Source: CAVOGJ01 sp963700865 | GTDB lineage: Bacteria; Planctomycetota; Planctomycetia; Pirellulales; Pirellulaceae | Direction: 5' to 3' | DNA: 32,292 bases | Assembly (NCBI GenBank): GCA_963700865.1 | Contig: CAVOZC010000004.1 | Span: 1 to 32,292 of the forward strand | In this document: piece after piece, positions 1 through 9,456 of the stretch | Layout of the letters: every line of letters begins with the position of its first letter | Numbering within the stretch: the first letter of the stretch is position 1 | Notes under the pieces: generated by a model | Told to the model about the DNA's origin: nothing | Seen by the model: only the letters and a program-made list of their open reading frames with translations | Database searches by the model: none | Position numbers and translations under genes: made by a program

Positions 1-2328
1 ATGGCTCCACCATTCCCACCGGTGGCTCATTGCGTACCGGTCACATTGGCGGCTCCCGTCGACGTTGAGAGAGACTGGCCGTCGCCGCGGCTCCGTCGCC
101 GGCGGCCGCACCACCCCCGGCACCGCCGCCAGTCGCCACCGGTCGCGTTGACCGTCGACGTGGTCGTGCCCCCGGTGGCACGCGCGAACGTCAGCGCCGA
201 GCTGGCGGTCCCGCCTTGACCGCCCCCGGCACCGGCTCCCGTGCCACCATTGCCGCCAATTCCGTTTTGATTGAGGGTCAGCGTGCCGGACGTCGTGCCG
301 CTGACGGCATCGGCCAGCGAGACGGCCCCGCCGGTTGCCGCCGGTGGCCCCGTCGTTGCCCGCCCCACCGTTGCCACTCGTTCCGTTGGCCGTCACCGTG
401 ACGGTTCCGCCATCCGAGGAACCCGGAACTGGCCGGTCACATTGGCCATCCCGCCCGTGCCACCCGCGAGTCCACCGCCGCGGCCGATGCCGCCATTGCC
501 ACCCGTGGCATTCGCTGTATTGGAAACCGTGTTCGCGGCATGGATGTGGACGACCCGCTCGACGTCGCGCTGCCGCCCGTGCCGCCGTTGCCCGTGGACC
601 CCGTGGCAATGGAACCGCCGTACCGCCCGTTGCGCGACCTGTTGCCTGTCGTATTCGCCGCGCCCGTCAATGTCAATTGTGCCGTGGCCGTACCGCCGTT
701 ACCCGCGGCGTTGCTCCCGCTGCCGCCGTTGCCGCCCGTGGCGTTCACCGTTGAGGTTGTGGCGGCTCCGCTGGCGCGAGCGAACGTGAGCGTCGAGGCG
801 GCACTGCCGCCATCGCCTCCCGCTGCCGCGGACCCGTTCCCGCCATTCCCTCCGGTCACGTTTTGATTGAGCGTGGCATTGGCGGACGTGCTCCCGCTGA
901 CGGCATCCGTCACCGATGCGTTGCCGCCGGTGCCACCGCTGGCTCCATCGATTGCCCCCGCCCCCGTTGCCGCCGGTGGCGTTCGCCGTCGCGGTCACAT
1001 TCCCACTGCCCGACGAAACGGTCAATGGATTGACGTTGGGCACGCCTCCCGCACCACCGCTAAAAGCACCACCTCGTCCGATGCCTCCGTTGCCAGCCAC
1101 GGCATTGAACGTGGCCGTGACGGTCCCCGAACCGGCGGACGTCGCCGAGCCGCCGGCGGTCGCCGAGCCGCCGACTCGACCGGCACCCGTAAAGTTGGCC
1201 GTGACATCCCCGCCTTTGCCACCCGTGGCGTTGATCGTGCCAGTAACATTCGCGCCGCCACTGAGCACGAGGTTCGCAGTCGCCGTGCCGCTATTGCCGG
1301 CCGAGCCACCCGCTTGACCGCCATTGCCGCCCGTCGCAGAGACCGTCGCGCTCGTCGTCCCTCCGGTCGCGCGGCGAAAGTAAGTGACGAACTGGCGTTG
1401 CCGGCAGCCCCGGCGACGGTGGCTCCATTGCCTCCGTTACCCCCGGTCGCGGATTGATTGAGTGTCACGTTACCCAGCGTGTTGCCACTGACCGCATTCG
1501 TCAGTGTGGCGCTGCCGGCCATCCCGCCGGCAGCATTGAAGTTGCCAGCACCTCCGTTTCCGCCGGTTACATTTGCGGTGGCCGTCACATTGCCCGTATC
1601 TGATGTCGACGAAGCGGTCGCCGTGGCGGTGCCGCCCGTTCCGCCCATGCCGCCGGCATCACGTCCGATCCCACCGTTGCCGCCCGTGGCATTTGCCGTC
1701 GATGTGGCGGTCGCCGCCGCGGTGGCGGTCGCCGCCGCGGTTGACGAACCGTCGCCGCCCACACCACCCACACTGCCATTCCCTGGGCTCCCACCCCGCC
1801 CGGAGCACGGCGATGCCACCGTTCCCGCCGGCTCCGCCGTTACGCGCTGGCGGTTGCGGAGGCATTTCCAGCAGGTGGCGACGTTTGCGACGTCGCGGTG
1901 GCGTCGCCGCCATTCCCTCCCGGCCCTCCGTCACCGCCGTCGGCTCCCGCCGCATTCCCCACGCCTCCATTCCCACCGGTGCCGCCGGTGCCGCCGGTTG
2001 CCGTCGCATTATTCGCCGGATCGTTGGCCGTGGCACTGGCCACCGCGTCCTCACCGTCCCCACCCGGCCCGCCGTCTTCGCCTGGGTTACCTGGTGCCCC
2101 GTTGGTTCCGCTTGTACCGGCCAACCCTGTGTCGGTGACGTTTTCCGCGAAGCCAACCTTGCTGCCTAGGAGCAGCCACACGATCACGACCATCATGACA
2201 AATGTACCGCTTCGGAAACAACGCGTGCAGACGCCCCACCGCAGTGCGGCCGCCTGCTGGTCGACCTGACGTGGAACGGGCGTGAGCCATCGAGTCCCCA
2301 AGGCACGGTGCGGAATGCGCTGCAACAT
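1..2328 (-). CDS. Gly/Asn-rich secreted repeat protein, 3' end beyond window, several frameshifts
   Basis: The start at 2328 is well supported: on the minus strand AAAGGAGTTTAGCTATG places a strong Shine-Dalgarno before it. The first ~60 residues hold a long basic/neutral leader and then a hydrophobic segment (FVMMVVIVWLLLGSKVGFA) ending in a plausible signal-peptidase site before ENVTDTG. The rest is low-complexity GGNGGxG, TANATGGNGG and collagen-like GxxG triplets with Thr/Ser/Ala spacers. The same sequence style continues to position 1 but hops between all three minus frames (near 1855, 1805, 1385, 1270, 965 and 620), so no single open frame covers it. Two phrases recur, an AVSG...LNQ phrase and an SSxLTFARA phrase. 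Composition resembles PGRS-like or bacterial surface beta-strand repeat proteins, and an extracellular structural or adhesive role is inference. No catalytic domain is visible. The C-terminus lies outside the window. Confidence 0.75.
301..1510 (-). repeat. ~594-bp super-repeat inside the Gly-rich gene
   Basis: The stretch encoding the AVSG phrase begins (plus-strand coordinates) at 301, 897 and 1488, giving periods of 596 and 591 bp, about 198 codons. Each period carries the same order: AVSG/LNQ phrase, GGNGG block, SSxLTFARA phrase, STVNATGGNGG block. The period is not constant because of apparent 1-nt indels. It looks like intragenic duplication of a ~198-residue module. Confidence 0.65.
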
Positions 2329-3094
2329 AGCTAAACTCCTTTAATCAAATCACCGAATGCTCCACCCCGACGGGGTGCGCGGAACCGCTTGCTACCCGAT
2401 CTCAAAAAAAAGCTGCCGCACCGATAACGACACCACCATGTCGTTGCCATCTGTCCGCTGAGAGATCGTGGCGATCCAGCCGTTGCGAACGACCAGAGAG
2501 AGAGTTGAACGATAAGGTCTTGTTTGTCACTCATCGCCACGTATGGAGGACAAAACAGTCTTACCCGAGCGCAATCATAAGCCTTTGGGGAAACAGCTCG
2601 CTAGTGCTTACGAAGAACATTTGTCAATTCTTTGCGACCTGCGGACAATTCAAGTAACTGTTTAGCCGTGCCGGGGAGTCGTCCCGTACGCGACGGCACA
2701 TTCTTTTTCTCAGCCAGATTTTGAAAATTCACTTTGCCTTACGGTTCTTGCCGGCAACACTACCCGCAGGCGGCGCCAAGTGCGATAAGGGGGCGACGCA
2801 ATGTGCGAATTTGGCGAGCCCGTGTCGACGAGCACGCCTGTTGCACCAGACCCCGGCTGCGGACCGATGGTCCCTTTCGAGCCGCTCCCAGCTTCGTTTC
2901 ACCACGGCAAGCGACATGCCTGCCTTTGCGTGCCAACCGCGATCGCATCACCTCGCGGAGCGTAGATGCGCCCCATCGCACACCGCAAATGAGGCCGATG
3001 GCAGCGGTATGGCGTCACGACGGAAGTGGGGGGACATGGTATCAATACATCCCACAGGTCGACGGACGACCGCTCAAGAGGGGAACGTTTTGTA
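2329..3094. other. Intergenic region between divergent genes, no gene supported
   Basis: This 766-bp gap separates the minus-strand Gly-rich gene from the plus-strand PanB-like gene, so it should hold both promoters. The part around 2540-2720 is clearly more AT-rich than the flanks. Short open frames in both directions show no recognisable protein, no convincing ribosome site and no conserved motif. I do not see a confident promoter, terminator or RNA gene. Confidence 0.5.
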
Positions 3095-3912
3095 ATGAAA
3101 AACATCTTTACATTTGGTGAAAAACCGGCACGACGGAATTTGACGATTGCCGACCTGAGAGATCTCAAGGGTGTCCGCCAGCTCACGCAAACGAATCCGG
3201 CAACGGCGGAAGAGGCCGCGGCGGCTGTGGCCGGCGGCATCGACACACTGATTTGCGGCCAGTCGCAGTACGCGGGCGTGCGGGCGGGGGCACCGCACAC
3301 ATTTTTGACCGCTGCCTTGATGCTGACCGACTTTCCGACGGACGAGGAAACAATTCGAGCCGCTTTCAAGTACATGGAGGCCGGCGCCGACGCGATCTAT
3401 ACCATGCGTCGTCCGCAACTCGTACGGTTGCTTGCCGATGAAGGCATTCCCGTGATGGGCCACCTCGGTCTCGTGCCCCGCAAATCGACGTGGGTGGGGG
3501 GGCTGCGCGCCGTTGGCAAGACGGCGGACGAGGCGAAGAGGTTGTTCGACAAATTTCGCGAACTGGAAGACGCCGGTGCGTTTGCCGTGGAAGTCGAGGT
3601 CGTTCCCGAGGCCGTCCTGGCGGAGATCAGCCCGCGCACTTCGCTGATCACATTGCGCTCGGCTCGGGAGCCTATGGAGACGTGACCTATCTGTTCACAT
3701 CGGACGTACTGGGCGAAAACGCGCGGCCGCCGCGGCATGCACATGCCTATGCCAATCTGCGGAGGATGCGGGAAGAAATGCAGTCCGAGCGGGTGCGGGC
3801 GTTTACCGAATTCGTCGCCGATGTGCGCGGCGGTGCGTTTCCGACCGCTCGGCAGTCGGTCTTGATGGACGAGCGGGAACTCGACGTCTTCCGCCACTGG
3901 CTGGGATCATGA
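3095..3912 (+). CDS. Divergent 3-methyl-2-oxobutanoate hydroxymethyltransferase (PanB)-like protein, one frameshift
   Basis: The start at 3095 has AAGAGGGGAA about 10 nt upstream. The fold is recognisable from PanB landmarks: LTIADLRDLKG at the N-terminus, the GIPVMGHLGLVPRK motif (~117-130), AGAFAVEVEVVPEAVLAEI (~160-178), then in another frame LGSGAYGD and a C-terminal FPTARQSVLMDE stretch. A base is missing near 3652 (ITL to ALGSGAYGD). PanB adds a hydroxymethyl group to ketoisovalerate for pantothenate synthesis. Here, however, the usual Mg-binding Asp of GDS is Gln56 (GQS), the Lys/Glu pair of the KLEGG motif is Tyr102/Met104, and about 15 residues between the first and second motifs are missing. 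Asp79 and Glu168 match the other active-site acids. It may be a PanB paralogue with changed or lost activity. It stands alone on its strand, with no panC or panD beside it. Confidence 0.75.
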
Positions 3913-4268
3913 GCCGGGGCGGGCAAGCGTTCCTTTCCGCCCCGATGAGGGACTCTTTCCGCGGCAGAGATGCGGCAGCAGTCGCGGCGCGGCAGTCGAT
4001 TTGCGGGCCCACGGCGAGTGAGTCGCCCCCAGGGAACGTTGGGGTATTCCGATAACTGACGCCACGGCCATCTCGCCGGGCGGACGCGGTCGGTCGGGCA
4101 ATTGACATTTCTTTGCGCTACCTGCATTTGCTTTCAGGGTGATGCGCTTGTTTTTGTCGCCACATCGACACATAAAGTCTTGCGGCTTGCTGTAAAAGTG
4201 GTGTAGGATGGTCGCCCAGCGACGAATGCTGACTGCTTATCTGACGCATTTCTCAGGAGGCTTTCCCC
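3913..4268. other. Intergenic region upstream of the beta-helix gene
   Basis: This 356-bp gap lies between two plus-strand genes. A TTGACA hexamer occurs at 4102-4107, but the hexamer 17 nt downstream (CATTTG) is a poor -10 match, so I do not call a promoter. An AGGAGG ribosome site at 4255-4260 belongs to the next gene. No terminator hairpin followed by a T-run was seen. Confidence 0.4.
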
Positions 4269-5896
4269 ATGCGCCGTCCATCGCGTCGAGCCCTTTCTTC
4301 CGAGCCTCTTGAAGACCGCCGCCTCTTGGCAACGTGTATCGTCACGACTGCTGCTGATAATCTGGTGACCGGTTCACTACGACATTGTGTGGAGGTAGTC
4401 GCGCCAGCAACGGACCCAGCGTTGGGCCCGGATATGATCGTCTTTAACATTCCGGGGGGCAGTCGCATCGGGCTCACCTTGGGCACTCAATCGACGTTAC
4501 CGACGACATCGTCATTATGGACGAATTGGGGGATACTGGCCTGGGTCCGGCCGAAGGAGGCGGCCCCATCATCATCGAGGGAATCAGCTCGCGTATCTTC
4601 ACGATCGATGACAGCATAGAAGTCGCCCGCAACGTAACCATCAGCGGACTTCGATTGGAGGCCGGCAACGGCGTGAGGGGTGGCGATCCCGATCCGTGGG
4701 ACGGTTGGGGCGGCGCCATTTTAAATCGCGAGTCGCTGACGCTGGAGAATGTCACGATCGACTCCAACGTGGCGGCCACCGGCGGCGGCATCGCCAATGT
4801 GGGGTCTCCCATGGAATTTCCCATCTTGCCGACCGCCGTGATCAGGAATTCGACCCTGTCCAATAATGATGCCGAAGCCGGCAGCGGCGGCGGCATTGTG
4901 AGCATCGACGCCAATCTGGAATTGATCCAGAGCACCGTCTCCGGAAATACGGCCGATTTCACCGGTGGTGGTCTGGCGTGCTTCACAGTCGACTCGGACG
5001 GTCTGCTGAACGAGTCGTCCACGACCATTCAGAGCAGCACGATCTACGACAACTATGCGTCGGAGCTGGGCGGCGGAATCTATACCAACGAATATCACAA
5101 CCTGTTTGCCGTGAACAACAGCATCATCGCCGGCAATTCCGCGGGCATGTCGGCCGCCGATATCGATGACATTGACATCATGCCGACCTACTCATTGATC
5201 GGTGACAATACCGGCACCTCGCTGGCTGCCGCCAACCCCGACATGGCGGGAAATATCGTCGGCGATCCGGGCATGGGTGGAGTCATCAACCCCATGCTGG
5301 CACCGTTGGCCGACAACGGTGGTCCCACGCAGACTCATTTGCCGCTTGATTTCAGCCCGGCGATCGATAAGGGCGACAACGGGAGCCTGGTACTTTTCAC
5401 GGATCAGCGCGGATTTGGCCGCATCGTGAACGGCTTGGTCGATATGGGCTCGGTCGAATTCGGCAGCACGGCATTGAGCGGCGACTTCAACGGCGACGGC
5501 CTCTACGACCTGAATGACATCGACCTGCTGGTAGCGGCTCTAGCGTCCGGCAGCAACGATTTACGTTTTGACTTGACCAATGATGCGCAGGTAACGGCGG
5601 AGGATCTGGATGCCTGGCTGCTGGAAGCGGGCGAAGCCAACCTGGGCAGTGGTCGGGCCTATTTGTCCGGCGACGCCAACCTGGACGGAGTGGTGGATGT
5701 CAGCGACTTCAACCTCTGGAATACGAATAAGTTTGTCCCCACGGCCGCCTGGTCCCTGGGAGACTTCAATGCCGATGGATTCACCGACGTTTCGGATTTC
5801 AATCTCTGGAACATCAACAAATTTACGACATCACGGCCAGCGAATCGTGGGGCGGACGAGTCGGTTTGGACCGCCGAGCTGCGCAGATTTGCGTGA
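4269..5896 (+). CDS. Secreted parallel beta-helix protein with C-terminal dockerin-like repeats, one frameshift
   Basis: The start at 4269 is set by AGGAGG 8 nt upstream. The N-terminus (RRALSSEPLEDRRLLATC) is the planctomycete LEPR-xLL-type leader found on large surface proteins. The frame shifts near 4490 (LGTQST to VTDDIVIMDE). The middle, roughly residues 70-380, shows right-handed beta-helix signatures: NVTISGLRL, LENVTIDSNVAATGGGI, IRNSTLSNNDAEAGSGGGI, IQSTVSGNTADFTGGGL and NNSIIAGNSAG. It closes with the ADNGGPTQTHLPL...SPAIDKGDN...DQRGFGR segment common at the end of such helices. The last ~110 residues carry Ca-binding dockerin-like loops (SGDFNGDGLYDLNDIDLL, SGDANLDGVVDVSDFNLWN, GDFNADGFTDVSDFNLWN). 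A secreted polysaccharide-binding or adhesive protein is likely; enzymatic activity cannot be assigned. The dockerin loops closely match those of the protein at 25090-27933. Confidence 0.85.
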
Positions 5897-6064
5897 CATG
5901 GCGGCCCTTCACCCTGGCGGCCCCTCCTGGCCGATGACGGCCCAGTGGGGAAGCAGCGGGGAGCGGCAGGAAGACATGTTCGCGACCGTTTCCGAGCGAA
6001 CTGCGGGAGGACGCCTTGAAACTCATGCGACGCAGCAGAGCAACGATGATCACGTCGCGTTGAT

Positions 6065-8913
6065 TCAGTCATGGGAAGCCTGGCCGGAGGTTTTGTCGCG
6101 AATCACCGCCAAGCGTTGGTCCACGACGGCTGGCCAAAATACCTGATGCGGCGCCAGTAGCTCGGGGCTGGCCGCGAGCAATGAGCGGGCCTTTTCCAGT
6201 GCCGCGGCGGCCTGGGGCCAGTCGTGGCGCTCGGCGTCAATGGCTCCCCGCAGGCTCCACACGCCGGCTTCGTCGGCGGGGGTACTGGCGAATTGATCCA
6301 GCAGGGACATGGCCTTTGTGGCAAATTCGTTGGCCAAGCCGAGATTCTCGAGGGCCACGGCAATTTCTCCGGCCATGAGCAGGCGGCTGAGGTTTAAGTC
6401 GGCATGGGTGGAGTCCGGGGCGGTGAGCCATTCCTGCGCGAGCTTGTCGGCGTTCTCGTATTGTTGCTGGGCGAGGTAGGCGCTAACAAGCGTGCGGCAT
6501 CCCGAGTGGCATTTTTCCTGCTGAAAGCCGTACTTGTTGACATATTTCCGCAGCCACGGCTCGGTTTCCGCGATTGCGTCCGCGAAGCGCTCGGCGCCGA
6601 GCAAGGCATAACCCAAGTCAAGGTGGGTGCTCCAGACTTTCTCGTGTGTTTCTCCTAGGAGCCGCGTGCGACCATCGAGCGTTTGCCGATAATTGGCGAT
6701 CGATTCATCAAACCGTTGCAGCGACAACTGCACACGGGCGATGCTTGCCAGCATGGAAAGCGTCTGATCGTGATCGAGCGTGAGCGTTTCCACATATTCG
6801 GGGTAGAGCGACTCGAGTCCTGCCAATGCCTCGTGATATGATCTCTGTCTGGCCAGCTTGACGAATGGAGCCTGCAATAGACTGAGCCGTTGTTCGGATG
6901 AAAAATGCTCGGTATCGGATACGGCGGCGGCAACCTCGGCCGCGAGTTCCTGGGCTTCCTCGTGACGACCGGCCTTGGACAGCATGATGCCCAGATTGTG
7001 CTTGGCAAGAATGGCTTCTTTGGATGAGGGACCGAACACCTGCTCTCGATGCGCGATCACACCGCGTTCGAGCCGGAGCGAGTCTTCGACATTACCCAAC
7101 TCATAATTGACGGCCGACAAATCGTGCAGGTAGTCAAAATGTTGATCGCCTTTCTCCGTTTGAGTTCGCTGCACGAGGTCTTGCAAGAGTTCTTTCGCTC
7201 GCTCGTATGCACCATCGATCTCATAAACCTGCGCCAACGTTCGCTGCCGCTGTAAGCTCTCAGGGGCCTGTGGCCCCAGGCTGGCCCGCGATATCCGCAG
7301 GGATTCTTCTGCCCAGCGAGTTGCGGAGTCAGGGCGTTGAAATCGCTTGAGCACGCTAACAATGACATCGTAGACGTCGGCCTTGACGTCCTCCGAGATT
7401 TCAAGTTTCTGTATTTCCCGAGCCGCCTCTTCGAGTCGCTCGACGTTCTCCTGATTTTTTCCGAACGGATCGATGACGCCGAAAGCAGCGGCCGTCAAGT
7501 CAAATGCCTCGCGGACGGCACGTTCTTTATCTTCGGCTGCCGCCGTCAGCCGACTTTGATTGCGACGCTCGATCGAATGCAGCATGGCGTTGGCGGCGAA
7601 TAAGCCGATCACCCCCACACCGACGGCCGGCAACAGCCAACGACGCTTGCGGACCCGCGCAGTCCCCGGTCGATCCACGGTTCCTGGCACGCCACCACGG
7701 GTTCATCCGCCAGGTAACGTTCCAAATCCTGCTGCAAGGCTCGCACCGTTGAATACCGCTCGCTCGGTTCGACGGCCATGGCCTTCTGACAGATCGCCTC
7801 CAAAGCCTTGGGAATCGAGCGATCGAGCGCCCGGGCAGGAACGACATCACCATTACGGACTCTGCCAAGAATCTCCCGGGCGCTGTCGCCTTCCACGGGC
7901 GGTCTGCCGGTCAATACCATATAGAGGGTCGCACCGATGCCATAGATATCGGATGCGAAGTCGACCAAGTCGTGTTCACCGCGCGCCTGTTCCGGACTCA
8001 TGAACGCTGGCGAGCCGATGGCTCGACCCATGATGGTCATGGAAATGCTACTTCCCGAAGCTGGCTGCAGTGTCTCCTCGGCGGGATAGCGCACGGAACC
8101 TGAGAGGTCCTCACGTCGTCCCACGTTTTTCGCGAGCCCCCAGTCGACGACCAGCGTTTCACCGTAGTCGCCCAGCATGATATTGCTGGGCTTGAGATCT
8201 CGATGGACAATACCGCGACGATGTGCGTAGTAAATGGCCTCGCACACGTCGACCATTTGGTTGAGGAGTGACCGCATGGCGAGCGCCCGTGCCTGACGCT
8301 CGGCCGGTTCACCCGCATGGTACTTTTCAATAGCCGTGCGCAGACTGTTCCCCTTCACGAACCGCATGGCGTAATACGGCCTGCCATCCGGGTAGCTGCC
8401 CAGCGCGTACACCGGCACGATACCGGGGTGTTCCAGCCGGCCCGTGATTTCCGCTTCCTGGACGAACCGCTCTCGACTCTCCGGGTTGTCGGCCAAGACA
8501 TCCTTGATCTCCTTCAGGGCGACAAGGCGATTCAATTGGCGATCAAACGCTTCGTATACCTTTCCGAGCCCACCCGTGGCATGCAGCCTTCGTCGCTCGA
8601 ATCGTCCGTCGGCACGCGGGCCAGGTTCGACATCCTGCTTCCCTTCATTCGGATCGTCCGAATCAAAATCCAGGGTGTCGCCACTTGCCGCCGAGGATGA
8701 CACGTTCCACGCGTTTCCCGGAAATGGCTGGTCGCTTACCTTCACCATCACCTCCAGCGCCATGCGGCCCGCCGGCGTCATTGCCCCCAACGAGACAAGC
8801 GCATCGGCAATTCCGAGGCGTGGGTCTTGTTCACATCGTTCGCGGGCCCGAGCCAGTTGGTCAGCGGAGATGACTCCCAACCGGATCGCCAATTCCCCAA
8901 AATCATCAGGCAT
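6065..8913 (-). CDS. Ser/Thr protein kinase with transmembrane segment and TPR sensor domain, one frameshift
   Basis: The start is placed at 8913, where GCGAGGATCCC precedes ATG (GAGGA, ~5 nt); ATGs at 8937 and 8934 are alternatives without a clear ribosome site. Residues 1-60 form a helical DDFGELAIRLGVISADQL domain typical of planctomycete kinases. The kinase domain (~105-405) has the variant Gly loop HATGGLGKVY, VALKEIK with Lys134, HRDLKPSN with Asp239, DWGLAK (Trp in place of the DFG Phe) with Asp257, and MSPEQ. The frame breaks near 7655 (EPWIDRGLR to RVRKRRW), followed by a transmembrane helix (LLPAVGVGVIGLFAANAML) and ~490 residues of TPR-like helices (for example LAKHNLGIMLSKAGRHEEAQ). 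The TM suggests a cytoplasmic kinase with an extracytoplasmic TPR region. It is a stand-alone minus-strand gene; its substrate is unknown. Confidence 0.88.
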
Positions 8914-9456
8914 GGGATCCTCGCGAGAGACCATCATCAGTCCGCCATGCTTGAGTTGAGAGGGCGCAGCAAGTAGGCGTATTCTGTCCCAGGATGCTCC
9001 CGATTGGAAGTCAGGACCAGCAAACCCGAGGATTCCGCGTGAAACTCCCACCGGCAAACCGACGTCGGGTGAGAAGCGCGTCGACCAGCCACGTGTCCAT
9101 GCTGGTCGTGGTGTACGACGGCGAACGAATCACGGATGCCCAAAGCGACGCAGATGACTCCTCGGTCGTGGCAATCCGTTTCCAAGCACGATGGCCTTGG
9201 TCCCCTGATGGTGCGACTAAAGATGAGTCGCGGATGCGCTCCGCATATCCGTGGTTGGCTCAAGCCGCCGACATCAATGGATTTGGCTCGCCGTACCGAC
9301 GAGGCGATGCCAACGACAGGCTCGTGCATTGTGACCGCTCGGAATGAGGGTAGCCGAAGTCGCCAGACTTTGGACGTCTTATGTTGGGGATGGCTGAGCG
9401 CGGCTGGGACATCTTGCCCCGGTCGACTGCGGCTGGAAGCCACAGCCACGCATGAA
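8914..9456. other. Intergenic region with degenerate repeat sequence
   Basis: Open frames on both strands here show no recognisable protein and no ribosome site. The region has several short self-complementary pieces (GGATGCG CTC CGCATATCC near 9232-9250; GGCTCAAGCC near 9258) and a copy of the repeat family seen at 29854-30100. It probably represents decayed repeat DNA between the kinase and protease genes, both transcribed leftward. Confidence 0.45.
9350..9420 (-). repeat. Dispersed copy of the 90-bp repeat family
   Basis: The reverse complement of 9350-9378 matches the start of the third tandem unit at 30034 at 27 of 29 positions (core ACGTCCAAAGTCTGGCGACT). Bases 9402-9420 match another part of the same unit (the GGCTGGGGCATCCTGCCAC part) at 16 of 19 positions, but in the opposite orientation. 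It looks like a rearranged remnant of the same element. Confidence 0.6.

Noticed and set aside
1..2269. Long plus-strand open frames rich in Pro, Ala and Arg across the left end
   Set aside because: They are the antisense of the Gly/Asn codons of the minus-strand gene; no ribosome sites or family motifs, and the minus strand has a clear start and signal peptide.
4102..4130. TTGACA hexamer as a sigma-70 promoter
   Set aside because: The hexamer 17 nt downstream is CATTTG, too poor a -10 element to call.
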